Below are positions 1-8,291 of a DNA stretch of 28,465 bases, piece by piece. The DNA comes from Rhodobacter sp. (GTDB lineage Bacteria > Pseudomonadota > Alphaproteobacteria > Rhodobacterales > Rhodobacteraceae). Numbering within the stretch: position 1 is the stretch's first letter; each line of letters begins with the position of its first letter. Below the pieces are notes generated by a model, which made no database searches, had not been told where the DNA came from, and was given only the letters and a program-made list of their open reading frames with translations. Location: positions 1 to 28,465 of the forward strand of contig PNNE01000368.1 of the NCBI GenBank assembly GCA_013824055.1, in the 5' to 3' direction. Position numbers and translations under genes: made by a program.

Positions 1-61
1 AAGGGCGGAAAGCAGTCGCTGGTCACAAGGGAGGCCGGCGTCTTCTTTGCATCACGTGGTT

Positions 62-444
62 TCAACCGCTGCTGATCATGCTCACATGGGCTGCCGCGAT
101 TTGCCAGCCCGCGTCGGTCCTGATCCAGGTTTGCATCTGGCGTCCGATCTGGCCGGGAAAGTCTGGGCGGTGGAACAGCGTGGATGCAATGGCCATGTGC
201 TGCCCGAAGGTGGTGATGACCGTGCGCGACAGGCTGCGCTGGAAGGGGGACTGGGAGGCGCGGAACTGGCGCACTTCTCGATGCCATACTGGATTTCAGC
301 CACGCCATACCGAACGGTGTGGGGCGCTGCCAGGAACATCGCGTCCAAGGCATGCGGATCGTGGCGCAAGAGCGCCTCTTCATAGCGGTGAAACACAGCC
401 GTCACCTCGGCCAGCGTATCAGGGTCGTTGGTTGCAAGGGTCAT
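62..444 (-). CDS. AtzH/HpxZ-like NTF2-fold protein (frameshifted)
   Basis: Small protein of the AtzH-like (DUF3225/HpxZ) family, a cone-shaped NTF2-like fold. Relatives sit in cyanuric acid and oxalurate operons; AtzH itself has been linked to processing dicarboxyurea to allophanate, so a ureide-related role is likely but not proven here. The N-terminal part (DPDTLAEVTAVFHRYEEALL, then HTVRYGVAEIQYGIE) and the C-terminal part (RASQSPFQRSLSRTVITTFG, then RPDFPGQIGRQMQTWIRTDA) lie in different frames. Restoring one base near 276 joins them into about 127 residues, the normal family length. The start ATG at 444 shares one base with the upstream gene's TGA (TGATG), so it is the last recognised gene of the operon. 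Family assignment is confident; whether the frameshift is real is doubtful. Confidence 0.75.
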
Positions 445-1211
445 CAGGCGGCACCCGAGGTCATCCGATCGCGCAGGCGAGACAGGAAAGGGATCGTCTT
501 GAACTGGTCGGGGCGCACGCTGGGCCAGTCCACACCCCCGGGTCGCGGCAGAGTGCAGGATGTCTCGATCAGCTCGGCTTCGGTTGCGATCAGGTCAAGC
601 GGCGTGTCATGCGCCTCGATCACCACGGCCGCGTCGGGCACCAGTTGCAGCGAATGCACGGTCGTCGCCATCGGCGTGTGGTCGGACACCAGTCCCAAAG
701 CGCGAAAGATGCCGGTTTCCAGATCGGCAAAGCCCGCGCCCTTGCCGGTCCGCCCCCCGGCGCGGCTGACCGCGACCGAGCCCACGACGCAGAAATCCAG
801 CGGTTCGATCTGTTCGAACTCCAGCCGTTCGCCATGCGCCATGAAGCCCTGCGGCGTGGCGGCCATCTCGAAGCTTATGCCCTTTTCCAGAAGTCGTGCA
901 GGGTCGAGCCGGAGGTAGGGGAAATCCTGCGTCAGGCAGGGCACGGGCGTGTAGACGATGCGCCCTTCGTAAAGCGCGCGGATGCGGAGCGGGGTCTGCG
1001 CATGGTCCGGGTTGGTCTTGACCGTCCGTGCCTTTGACCAGGCCGGGTGCTGCGCCAGACGCCAGGCCGCCAGATCGGCACCGACGAAGGTCGGGATCAT
1101 GCCGAGGACCGGTCCGATACCCACGCCCGCAGTCTGCATCCGCTGCCAGACCTCGGCGCGGATCACATCCTTGGCCGGGCTGCGCCCTGCCCAACGCGGC
1201 GGCTCAGACAT
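444..1211 (-). CDS. 5-formyltetrahydrofolate cyclo-ligase-like protein
   Basis: About 255 residues with the 5-FCL/MTHFS-type fold. The family signature is the glycine-rich phosphate-binding loop RTGKGAGFADLE (about residues 154-165), which resembles the 5-FCL-like paralogues (R-x-GKGEGYAxLE) more than true folate cyclo-ligases with G-x-G-x-GYYD. True cyclo-ligase uses ATP to close 5-formyl-THF to methenyl-THF; paralogues have been tied to other pathways such as thiamin metabolism. Placement in a ureide operon suggests ATP-dependent activation or ring chemistry on a non-folate substrate, which is inference. ATG at 1211 is preferred over an in-frame TTG at 1217. It overlaps the preceding hydrolase gene by 8 bases, so the two are translationally coupled. 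Confidence 0.78.
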   Translation of the reverse strand: MSEPPRWAGRSPAKDVIRAEVWQRMQTAGVGIGPVLGMIPTFVGADLAAWRLAQHPAWSKARTVKTNPDHAQTPLRIRALYEGRIVYTPVPCLTQDFPYLRLDPARLLEKGISFEMAATPQGFMAHGERLEFEQIEPLDFCVVGSVAVSRAGGRTGKGAGFADLETGIFRALGLVSDHTPMATTVHSLQLVPDAAVVIEAHDTPLDLIATEAELIETSCTLPRPGGVDWPSVRPDQFKTIPFLSRLRDRMTSGAA

Positions 1212-1881
1212 GCTCAACCTCCAGTGCCGCCGCTAGTGCCGCCAGTGGCGTCGCCCAACCGACAATGCCGCCCTGCGCCACGATCATCTCGATGGCCGCC
1301 GATTTGAACGTGGCGAAATAGCTTTCGGTCGCGTCCTCTATCAGCAGGCAGTCATAGCCGCGGTCATTCGCTTCGCGCATCGAGGTTTGGACGCAAACCT
1401 CGGTGGTGACCCCGGCAAACACCAGTTGGGTGATGCCCATGCCCTGCAGTGTTTCGTGCAGGCCCGTGGCCCAGAACATGCCCTTGCCGGGCTTGTCGAT
1501 GGCGATTTCGCCTGGCAAGGGGGCAAGTTCGGGAAGGATGGCATTTCCGGGCTCGCCCGCAACCAGAATGCGACCCATGGCTCCGGTGTCGCCGATGCGC
1601 AGGCCCGGAGCGCCGCGCAGCCGTTTGGCGGGCGGGCAATCGGAGAGGTCGGGGCGGTGCGCTTCGCGTGTGTGGACAATGGGCAGGCCGAGCTTGCGGA
1701 AGAGGCCGATCAGGGCGGCCACTGTGGGCACGATGTCCTTCAGGCGCGACACGTCATTGCCGAGCGTGTCGCCAAACCCGCCAGGTTCGATGAAATCGCG
1801 CTGCATGTCGATGACGACAAGGGCCACTTGCGCGGGATCGAAGGTAAAGTCATAGGGACGGGCGGATACGGAAACCGTCAT
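1204..1881 (-). CDS. Isochorismatase-family cysteine hydrolase (BiuH paralogue)
   Basis: About 225-residue cytoplasmic amidohydrolase of the isochorismatase-like cysteine hydrolase family. The catalytic triad is visible: Asp25 in VVIDMQRDF, Lys130 in IDKPGKG, and nucleophile Cys163 in GVTTEVCVQT. Gln203 (VAQGG) matches the substrate-binding Gln of biuret hydrolase. It is clearly a paralogue of the biuH product encoded two genes upstream (shared HTRE-H-PDLSD, GRILV-GEPG, ANDRGY-CLL), but lacks the N-terminal DADPYPWP extension and the NKRWRSQRIG stretch. It probably hydrolyses a related amide or ureide rather than biuret itself. ATG at 1881 lies 2 nt after the ATPase stop codon; an in-frame TTG at 1887 is less likely. 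Confidence 0.85.
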   Translation of the reverse strand: MTVSVSARPYDFTFDPAQVALVVIDMQRDFIEPGGFGDTLGNDVSRLKDIVPTVAALIGLFRKLGLPIVHTREAHRPDLSDCPPAKRLRGAPGLRIGDTGAMGRILVAGEPGNAILPELAPLPGEIAIDKPGKGMFWATGLHETLQGMGITQLVFAGVTTEVCVQTSMREANDRGYDCLLIEDATESYFATFKSAAIEMIVAQGGIVGWATPLAALAAALEVEHV

Positions 1882-1883
1882 TC

Positions 1884-3416
1884 TCAATGCCCCGCCATGT
1901 GCTTGCCGATGGTGTTGCGGTCAGTCTCGCCAATCGGGGCGACATAGGTGATCGACCCGCCCGACATCACCGCCACCCGGTCCGAAAGTTCCAGCACTTC
2001 GTCCAGATCCTCGCTGACCAGAAGCACCGCCGCGCCCCGGTTGCGCTGCTCCATGATCTGGGTTCTGATTTCCGCCACCGAGGCGAAGTCGAGGCCAAAG
2101 CAGGGATTGGCCACGATCAGCACATCGACCTCGCCGGAAAGTTCCCGCGCAAGGATCGCCCGCTGGACGTTGCCGCCCGAGAGGGACTCGATGGGGCTGT
2201 CGGGCGAGGCAGTCTTGACCTTGTAGCGGTCGATCAGGTCTTCGCCCTTGCGACGCAACGGGCCGGGGGACAGCCACCAGCCCAGCGAAGAGATCGGCGG
2301 CTTGTCGTAGGACCGGAAGGCGATGTTTTCCGCCACGCTCATCCGCGGGACGGCGGCGTTCTTCAGGGGTTCTTCGGGAAGGCCGAACACCTTGAAGCGG
2401 TCGAAATCCTTGCGCGTCGGCTCGAACGGCTTGCCGTTGATGAAAAGGCGCCCATCCTTGAGCGGGCGCTGACCGGACAGCACCTCGACGAGCGCGGATT
2501 GCCCGTTGCCCGAAACGCCCGCGATGCCGACAATCTCACCCGCCTTGACCTTGAGGTCGACGGCATGGATCGCGGGTCGACCCTCGGCATCATCGGCGTA
2601 AAGCGCGTTCAATTCCAGCACCGTCCGGTCTTCGTGTCGGGCGGAACGGGCGCTGCGTTCGCGGATCGGGGTGTCGCCGATCATCATGGCGCTCATCTCG
2701 GCCACTGTGGCGATTTGCGCATCACCACTGCCGGTCAGTTGCCCGCGCCGAAGAACGGTGAAGCTGTCGCAGAAGGCTTTCACCTCGCGGAACTTGTGGC
2801 TGATCATCAGAACGGTGACATCGCCCCGCCGCGCCATGTCGCCCAGAAGGCCCAGCACCTCGTCCGCCTCGCCCGGGGTCAGGACCGAGGTGGGTTCGTC
2901 CAGGATCAGGAACCGCTGTTCGAGGTAGAGGAGTTTCAGGATCTCCAGCTTCTGCTTTTCTCCGGCGGACAAGGACGCGACGCGACGGTCAAGCGGCACG
3001 CGGAACGGCATCCGCTCCATGAACGCCTGAAGCTTTGGCATTTCACGCTTCCAGTCGATGACGGCGGGCGCGTCGGCGCGGCTGATCACCAGGTTTTCAG
3101 CAGCAGTCAGGCAAGGGACCAGCGTGAATTGCTGGTAGACCATCCCGATCCCGTGGGCGCGGGCGTCGCGGGGAGAGGCGACCGCCACCTCGGCCCCGTC
3201 CAGCCGCAACTTGCCTTTGTCGGCGTGGTAAAATCCCATGATGCATTTCACCAGCGTGGATTTTCCCGCGCCGTTTTCGCCCAGAAGCGCGTGGAACGAT
3301 CCCGCCTTGATGTCGATGGACACGTCATCCAGCGCCACCAGCGGGCCGAAGATCTTGGTCATCCCCTCGGTCTGCAAGGAGGGCGCGCGCAGGGTCGTGG
3401 GCGAGAGCGCATTCAT
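1884..3416 (-). CDS. ABC transporter ATP-binding protein, BMP/nucleoside-type importer (two ATPase domains)
   Basis: About 510 residues with two fused ABC ATPase domains, as in the YufO/sugar-nucleoside import family. Domain 1 has Walker A GENGAGKST, signature LSAGEKQ and Walker B LILDEPTSVL. Domain 2 has a degenerate Walker A (GVSGNGQS, lacking the Lys), signature LSGGNVQR and a Walker B-like LIVANPCFGLD. Asymmetry between the two sites is normal for this family. It would power uptake through the two permeases and the BMP-type binding protein of the same operon. ATG at 3416 (MNALSPTTLRAPSL) is chosen because upstream residues in this frame are a shadow of biuH; this start overlaps the biuH stop by 4 bases (ATGA). 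Confidence 0.9.
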   Translation of the reverse strand: MNALSPTTLRAPSLQTEGMTKIFGPLVALDDVSIDIKAGSFHALLGENGAGKSTLVKCIMGFYHADKGKLRLDGAEVAVASPRDARAHGIGMVYQQFTLVPCLTAAENLVISRADAPAVIDWKREMPKLQAFMERMPFRVPLDRRVASLSAGEKQKLEILKLLYLEQRFLILDEPTSVLTPGEADEVLGLLGDMARRGDVTVLMISHKFREVKAFCDSFTVLRRGQLTGSGDAQIATVAEMSAMMIGDTPIRERSARSARHEDRTVLELNALYADDAEGRPAIHAVDLKVKAGEIVGIAGVSGNGQSALVEVLSGQRPLKDGRLFINGKPFEPTRKDFDRFKVFGLPEEPLKNAAVPRMSVAENIAFRSYDKPPISSLGWWLSPGPLRRKGEDLIDRYKVKTASPDSPIESLSGGNVQRAILARELSGEVDVLIVANPCFGLDFASVAEIRTQIMEQRNRGAAVLLVSEDLDEVLELSDRVAVMSGGSITYVAPIGETDRNTIGKHMAGH

Positions 3417-4159
3417 GGCAGCACCCGCAGGAGTTGGGCCGATGTGGCGACGGCCCCGAACACGCCGCCCTGCATCTTGATCATGTCCAGCGCGGCAAGA
3501 TGGTTTTCCACCTTGGTCGCAGCGCAGCAGTCGGACAGGAGCAGGCATTCATAGCCCCGGTCATTGGCATCGCGCATGGTGGTGTGGACGCAGACATCGG
3601 TGGTGACACCCGTGAAGATGATGTTGCGGATGCCCTTCATCCGCAGGACCAGTTCAAGATCGGTTGCGATGAAGCTGCCCTTGCCGGGCTTGTCGATGAT
3701 CGCCTCGCCCGGTTCGGGCTGCAATTCGGGGATGATCTCCCACCCCGGCTCACCGCGCACCAGGATGCGCCCGCAGGGGCCCTGATCGCCGATGCCCGCG
3801 CCGATGCGCTGTGACCGCCAGCGCTTGTTGGCGGGCAGGTCCGACAAGTCGGGCTTGTGCCCTTCGCGGGTGTGGATGATCGGATAGCCCTTGGTGCGCA
3901 AGGCCGCCAGAACGGTCTGGATCGGGCCGATGGGCGCGCGGGTCAGGCTGATGTCATAACCCATGCTGTCGACATAGCCACCCGGCGCGCAGAAATCGGT
4001 CTGCATGTCGATGACCACGAGCGCGGTGTTGTGGGCCCCGAGATCACCGTCGAAGGGCCAGGGATAGGGGTCGGCGTCCACGGTCACCCCGTTTGGCACC
4101 ATGGCCGCTGCGATGCGTTCGTCGAGATGGGTCGCGGGATTGGTCACGGGTTGCCTCAT
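3413..4159 (-). CDS. biuH: Biuret amidohydrolase (BiuH)
   Basis: 248-residue isochorismatase-family cysteine hydrolase that converts biuret to allophanate plus ammonia in the cytoplasm. The sequence closely follows what I recall of the characterised Rhizobium enzyme, including DADPYPWP near the N-terminus, ALVVIDMQTDFC, HTREGHKPDLSDLPANKRWR, RIGAGIGD-GPCGRIL, IIDKPGKGSF and MQGGVFG. Catalytic Asp51, Lys157 and Cys190 plus Gln230 have the same spacing as Asp36, Lys142, Cys175 and Gln215 of that enzyme. The start ATG at 4159 overlaps the stop of the upstream permease (ATGA). The product would feed the allophanate hydrolase encoded at the head of this operon. Function is the best supported of the two cysteine hydrolases here. 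Confidence 0.88.
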   Translation of the reverse strand: MRQPVTNPATHLDERIAAAMVPNGVTVDADPYPWPFDGDLGAHNTALVVIDMQTDFCAPGGYVDSMGYDISLTRAPIGPIQTVLAALRTKGYPIIHTREGHKPDLSDLPANKRWRSQRIGAGIGDQGPCGRILVRGEPGWEIIPELQPEPGEAIIDKPGKGSFIATDLELVLRMKGIRNIIFTGVTTDVCVHTTMRDANDRGYECLLLSDCCAATKVENHLAALDMIKMQGGVFGAVATSAQLLRVLP

Positions 4160-5076
4160 TTCACGATGGAAAGCTCGCCTGGGGCGTCCGAAGCCGCCGA
4201 TTTCGACCGCGCCGAGGCGATCATGATGAAGAGCGTCAGGATGTAGGGGGCAGCGTTGAAGAAGTAGTAGCCCTGCGAAATCCCGATGGATTGCAGCGAT
4301 GGCCCCAGCGCCCCGGCGGCGCCGAAAAGCAGCGCCGCCCAGACGCAACGGATCGGGTCCCAGCGGGCAAAGATCACAAGCGCCACCGCCATCAGACCCT
4401 GGCCGGAAGACAGGCCCTCGTTCCAGCTGCCGGGATAGTAGAGCGAGAGAAAGGCCCCGCCGATGCCTGCAAGAAGCCCGCCAACCGCCGTGGCCAGAAG
4501 GCGGACAAGGTCGATGTTCACCCCCATCGCCCGCGCCGATGCCGCGCTGTCGCCGGTCATCCGCAGGATCAGGCCCCAGCGCGTGTTGGCGAGGGCCCAG
4601 GACAGGAACACGGCAAGGGCGATGCCGACAAGGAACAGCGGGTTGACTTGCAGCGCCTGCGCGATGGCGGAATTGCCGGTCCAGTCGCCCAAGCCGATCG
4701 CCTCCAACCCTGGGGCGGAGGGCTGGATGAAGGACTTGCCGAAGAAGAAGGCAAGACCGGTGCCAAAGCTCATGAACGCGATGCCGACAGCGATGTCGTT
4801 CACGCGCGGCAGCGCACAGATCCAGCCGTGCATCGCCCCCAGAACCAGCCCCGCCCCGCCAGCCGCCAGCACGCCCAGCCAAGGACTGCCGGTCATGAAG
4901 GACACCGCATAGGCGACCATCGCCCCCAGCACGAGGTTGCCTTCATGCCCCAGATTGATGCGGCCGGATTTCTCGGTCAGGCATTCGCCAAGCGCCACGA
5001 ACATGAACGGGGTCGACACGCGAATCGCCCCGCCGATCATGGCCAAGAGAACGATATAAAGGTCTGCTCCGGTCAT
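4156..5076 (-). CDS. ABC transporter permease (BMP/nucleoside-type, second permease)
   Basis: 306-residue polytopic inner-membrane protein of the BPD_transp_2 (YufQ-like) family. The N-terminal stretch GAIRVSTPFMFVALGECLTE, the GRINLGHEGNLVLGA motif and the later RVNDIAVGIAFMSFGTGLAF segment are typical of nucleoside or purine-type ABC permeases, with about eight hydrophobic segments. It pairs with the longer permease just upstream and with the double ATPase encoded downstream. ATG at 5076 overlaps the upstream permease stop as ATGA, and its own stop overlaps the biuH start in the same way. The transported compound is not shown by the sequence; linkage to biuH and allophanate hydrolase suggests a ureide. 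Confidence 0.88.
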   Translation of the reverse strand: MTGADLYIVLLAMIGGAIRVSTPFMFVALGECLTEKSGRINLGHEGNLVLGAMVAYAVSFMTGSPWLGVLAAGGAGLVLGAMHGWICALPRVNDIAVGIAFMSFGTGLAFFFGKSFIQPSAPGLEAIGLGDWTGNSAIAQALQVNPLFLVGIALAVFLSWALANTRWGLILRMTGDSAASARAMGVNIDLVRLLATAVGGLLAGIGGAFLSLYYPGSWNEGLSSGQGLMAVALVIFARWDPIRCVWAALLFGAAGALGPSLQSIGISQGYYFFNAAPYILTLFIMIASARSKSAASDAPGELSIVK

Positions 5077-6179
5077 GTGCGGTCTCCGCTGCGGCGGGGT
5101 TGCAGGAAGGCGATGCGGCCGTAGAGGGTTTCCGAAGTCAGCAGAACGACGAAGATGATCCCTTGCAGGACAAGGATGGTTGCATCAGGCATTTCCATCC
5201 GGCGCTGGATCAGCCCGCCCGAGGCTGCAAGTGCGCCAAACAGGATCGCGACCGGGACGATGGCAAGGGCGTTCTGCCGGGCAAGGAAGGCCACGAGGAT
5301 GCCGGTGAAGCCGTAACCTGCGACCAGTGAGGCATTGGCTTGACCGTGGACAGCGGCCACCTCGAAGAACCCGGCAAGCCCGGCGCAGGCCCCGGCAATG
5401 GCGCAGCAGCCGACCACCAGCATTCCAACCGGCAGACCTTGCGCCTGCGCGGCCCGCACGTTGCCGCCCGTCATCCTGGCGGCAAAGCCAAAGGTCGTGC
5501 GCGTCATCAGGATGTGCAGCACCACCGCCAGCACCAGCCCCGCCGCAAGGCCCCAATGCACCGTGGTGCCAGGGATCGGGCCGACGCGGTACAACTCGCC
5601 GATCGGCATGGTCGACGGCTTGTTGGCCGAGGCTGGGTCACGCAGTGGCCCCTCGACGAAAAAGTTCATCGTGGCGATGGCGATGTAGGACATGAGGAGC
5701 GAGGCGATGGTCTCGTTCACCCCGCGATAGTGCCGCAGCCAGCCGACAAGGCCGATCCACACCGCCCCGGTCAGCATGGCAGCAACGGCCATCAGAGGTA
5801 GCCCGATGACCGCCGTCACGCCGCCCGTGACAAGCGGGATCGCGACCGCTGCCGCCGAAAAGCCGCCCAGCACCAACGCGCCTTCGGCACCGATCAAGGT
5901 CAGCCCGATCCGTGCGGGGATTGCGAAGGCGAGGCCGGTCAGGATCAGCGGTGCAGCCCGCTGCAGCGTGTTCTGCACGGAAAAGGACGACCCGAAGCCG
6001 CCGGTCCAGATCAGCCCGTAGAATTCAAGTGGCGACTTGCCCAGGGCCAGAAGGAAGACCGAGAAGACCAGCGCCGAAGCTATCAGTGCCCCGACGGGGA
6101 TCGCCAGCGCCTCGATCCGGCGCAACGTGGCCGCCGACAGCCCGGACGCGGCAAGCGGGGAGGTTGATGTCATGGTCAT
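5073..6179 (-). CDS. ABC transporter permease (BMP/nucleoside-type, first permease)
   Basis: About 368-residue inner-membrane permease of the YufP-like branch of BPD_transp_2. An N-terminal hydrophobic segment (ALIASALVFSVFLLALG) is followed by the family pattern F-IPARIGLTLIGAEGALVLGG and GVNETIASLLMSYIA, then further membrane helices. It forms the transmembrane channel with the second permease. I chose ATG at 6179 (MTMTSTSPLAASGL), which has a GGGGA sequence about 8 nt upstream; an in-frame GTG at 6194 and ATG at 6173 are alternatives. It follows the BMP binding-protein gene after about 31 nt, consistent with one transcript. Confidence 0.87.
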   Translation of the reverse strand: MTMTSTSPLAASGLSAATLRRIEALAIPVGALIASALVFSVFLLALGKSPLEFYGLIWTGGFGSSFSVQNTLQRAAPLILTGLAFAIPARIGLTLIGAEGALVLGGFSAAAVAIPLVTGGVTAVIGLPLMAVAAMLTGAVWIGLVGWLRHYRGVNETIASLLMSYIAIATMNFFVEGPLRDPASANKPSTMPIGELYRVGPIPGTTVHWGLAAGLVLAVVLHILMTRTTFGFAARMTGGNVRAAQAQGLPVGMLVVGCCAIAGACAGLAGFFEVAAVHGQANASLVAGYGFTGILVAFLARQNALAIVPVAILFGALAASGGLIQRRMEMPDATILVLQGIIFVVLLTSETLYGRIAFLQPRRSGDRT

Positions 6180-6210
6180 GTCATGGGTCCCCACTTGCCC
6201 TGTTGCCAGA

Positions 6211-7317
6211 TCAGGTCAGCGACCCTTCGACGCCTTCCAGCAGGTAGCTCATGCCGTCGAGGACGGGATCGTAGTTGTCCATCGTACCCTCGATCACCAC
6301 ATTGCCCGCGTTGTCCTTCAAGGGGCCGACGTAGATCGGCTTGCCTTCCTTCAGGCCCGCGATGGCGGCATCCGCGGCAGCAATCGCCTCTGGCGTGGCA
6401 CCCGCGCCATAGTCCGAGTTGCGCAGCATGTCGTTGTGATATCCGCCCGCAATGAAGTTCGGCACTTCCGCTCCGGTGGCCAGCGCATCGGCGTAGATCT
6501 TGTAGATCGTCTCCCACTTGTATTCCGCGCCGGTGATGAAGCCGGTGGGCGCAAGTGGGGCTTGGCTTGCATTGTGGCCGCAGGATTTCACACCGCGCGC
6601 TTCAGCGGTCTCGATCACGACCTTCGGGCCGTCGACGTGGCAGGTGATCACGTCGCAGCCCGCGTTCACCAGGGCGTTCGCCGCCTCGGCCTCGCGCACG
6701 GGCATCGACCATTCGCCAGTGAAGATCACCTGCACGACCGCCGCAGGGTTCACGCTGCGCGCCCCCAACAGCACCGAGTTGATGTTGGACAGCACCGACG
6801 GGATCGGCTTGGCGGCGACAAAGCCGATCCGTCCGGTGGTGCTGGACAGGCCGGCCGCGACCCCGTTCACGTAATGCGCCTGATTGAGGTAGCAGAAATA
6901 CGACCCCGCATTGGCCGGATCGGTGTCCTTGTTCCAAAGAGGGGCGGCATGACGGAACTGGACCTCGGGGTATTTCCGGGCGGTCTCGATCACGAACGGG
7001 TTGTAGTAGCCGAACGAGGTGGCAAGGATCAGGTTCGCGCCATCCAGGTTGATCATCGATTCCATCGACTGCGCGACGGCATCGGTTTCGGGGACGTTCT
7101 CCTCTTCGATGACGGTCACGCCCGGCACCTGTTTCAGCACGTCCATGGCCAGCGCATGGGCCTGGTTCCAGCCGAAATCATCGCGGGGGCCGACATAGAC
7201 CGCCCCAAGCACGATGGGCGTCTGGGCGCGGGCCATGTTGAAGGGCAGTGCCGCAGCCGCAACGCAACCGGCACCGGTGCGCAACAGGGAACGGCGGGTC
7301 AGGGTCGAAGAGGTCAT
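6211..7317 (-). CDS. BMP-family substrate-binding protein with Tat signal
   Basis: 368-residue periplasmic binding protein of the BmpA/PnrA family, whose known members bind purine nucleosides or bases. A twin-arginine signal (TLTRRSLLRTG, Arg8-Arg9) and hydrophobic stretch end at a probable AXA cleavage site after ARA (residue 31). Family features follow: GPRDDFGWNQAHA, SFGYYNPFVIETARKYPEVQ, GFVAAKPIPSV and the C-terminal KDNAGNV region. ATG at 7317 is supported by a strong AGGAG six bases upstream; an in-frame start at 7347 would extend before the Tat signal. It is the recognition component of the importer encoded next to it. The ligand is probably a ureide or nitrogen heterocycle, judged only from the neighbouring enzymes. 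Confidence 0.9.
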   Translation of the reverse strand: MTSSTLTRRSLLRTGAGCVAAAALPFNMARAQTPIVLGAVYVGPRDDFGWNQAHALAMDVLKQVPGVTVIEEENVPETDAVAQSMESMINLDGANLILATSFGYYNPFVIETARKYPEVQFRHAAPLWNKDTDPANAGSYFCYLNQAHYVNGVAAGLSSTTGRIGFVAAKPIPSVLSNINSVLLGARSVNPAAVVQVIFTGEWSMPVREAEAANALVNAGCDVITCHVDGPKVVIETAEARGVKSCGHNASQAPLAPTGFITGAEYKWETIYKIYADALATGAEVPNFIAGGYHNDMLRNSDYGAGATPEAIAAADAAIAGLKEGKPIYVGPLKDNAGNVVIEGTMDNYDPVLDGMSYLLEGVEGSLT

Positions 7318-7343
7318 GGAAGTCTCCTGCACTGGGTTTGGGG

Positions 7344-8291
7344 TCAAGGGGCAAGCCCGGATTTCTGATAGGTCGGCGACAGGCGGGACGTGAGGAAGGC
7401 ATCGCCCCGGATCGGTGCATGGCGGGCGGGTCTGTCGGCTGTGGCGCAGCCAGGCAGACAGGCAATCTCGGCCTCGGGGTTCGGATCAAGAAAGAAGGCC
7501 ACCGAGAACCGCTCGCGCCCCGCCGGGCTGACGACGCGGTGGGGGGTGGAGACGTAGATGTCGTTGGTCCAGCGCATCAGGCAGTCGCCGATGTTGCAGA
7601 CAAAGGCGCCCGGCACATGCGGGGCATCCAGCCAGTCGCCCATCCGGCTTTGCACCTGCAAGCCACCCACGCCGTCGGTCGCAAGCAGGGTGACGCAGCC
7701 ATAGTCCGTGTGCTCGCCCGCGCCAAGCTGGCCCGCCTCGACCGAGGCCGGCGCAGACGGATAGTGCAACAGACGCAGCACCGCCATGGGTCGGTCGAGC
7801 TTGTCGTCGAAGAAGCCGGCTGGCAGACCAAGATCGAGCGCAACAGCGCGGTGCAGCACGCGGCCAAGGTCCAGGCACGCGGCAAAATAAGCCAGCATGG
7901 TGTCGCGAAACCCGGCCAGCTCCGGCCAGAGATTGGCGGCCCGAAACCCGCGCCCGGCCAGCACATCCGGATCATCGGCGGGCAGGTCCAGGCCGATGTT
8001 GAACGCTTCCTTCAGGTCGGCTGGTTTGAGGGGATCAAGCGCCTCGCCTTGCATGGGGACGTAGCCCCGGTTGCCCGCAGCGGTGTAGAGCACGGCCCGC
8101 TTCTGCGCCTCGGTCTGCGCAAAGAATCGGGCGGAGGCAGCAAAGACCGCTGCGCTGAGGTCTGACGGGACCGCGTGCCCGGTGACGTAGAAGAACCCGA
8201 CCTCCCTGCAGGCCGCGCCCAGTTCGGCGGCAACCCGGTCCGCATCGCCGCCCATAAGGCCAGAGATATCGATGACGGGGATTGCGGTCAT
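7344..8291 (-). CDS. Fe(II)/2-oxoglutarate-dependent oxygenase (isopenicillin N synthase-like)
   Basis: 315-residue oxygenase of the IPNS-like family. The N-terminal PVIDIS and REVGFFYVTGH elements are typical. Iron ligands are visible as His194-x-Asp196 (GEHTDYGCVTLL) and His251 (STPHRVVSP), and the 2-oxoglutarate-binding Arg261-x-Ser263 (RERFSVAFFLDP) is intact. Such enzymes hydroxylate or demethylate small molecules with succinate and CO2 as by-products; the family includes thymine 7-hydroxylase. Here it is encoded between allophanate hydrolase and the importer, overlapping the former by ATGA. It may act on the imported compound before ureide hydrolysis, which is inference. Biuret breakdown alone does not need it. 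Confidence 0.88.
   Translation of the reverse strand: MTAIPVIDISGLMGGDADRVAAELGAACREVGFFYVTGHAVPSDLSAAVFAASARFFAQTEAQKRAVLYTAAGNRGYVPMQGEALDPLKPADLKEAFNIGLDLPADDPDVLAGRGFRAANLWPELAGFRDTMLAYFAACLDLGRVLHRAVALDLGLPAGFFDDKLDRPMAVLRLLHYPSAPASVEAGQLGAGEHTDYGCVTLLATDGVGGLQVQSRMGDWLDAPHVPGAFVCNIGDCLMRWTNDIYVSTPHRVVSPAGRERFSVAFFLDPNPEAEIACLPGCATADRPARHAPIRGDAFLTSRLSPTYQKSGLAP

Noticed and set aside
1..61. Possible further operon gene at the left edge
   Set aside because: Only 61 bases remain after the AtzH-like gene; a minus-strand ATG there meets an in-frame stop after a few codons.
1887..3554. Long plus-strand open frame (555 codons) opposite the ABC ATPase
   Set aside because: It is antisense to a gene with complete ATPase motifs, has no recognisable domain, and is typical of GC-rich antisense shadows.
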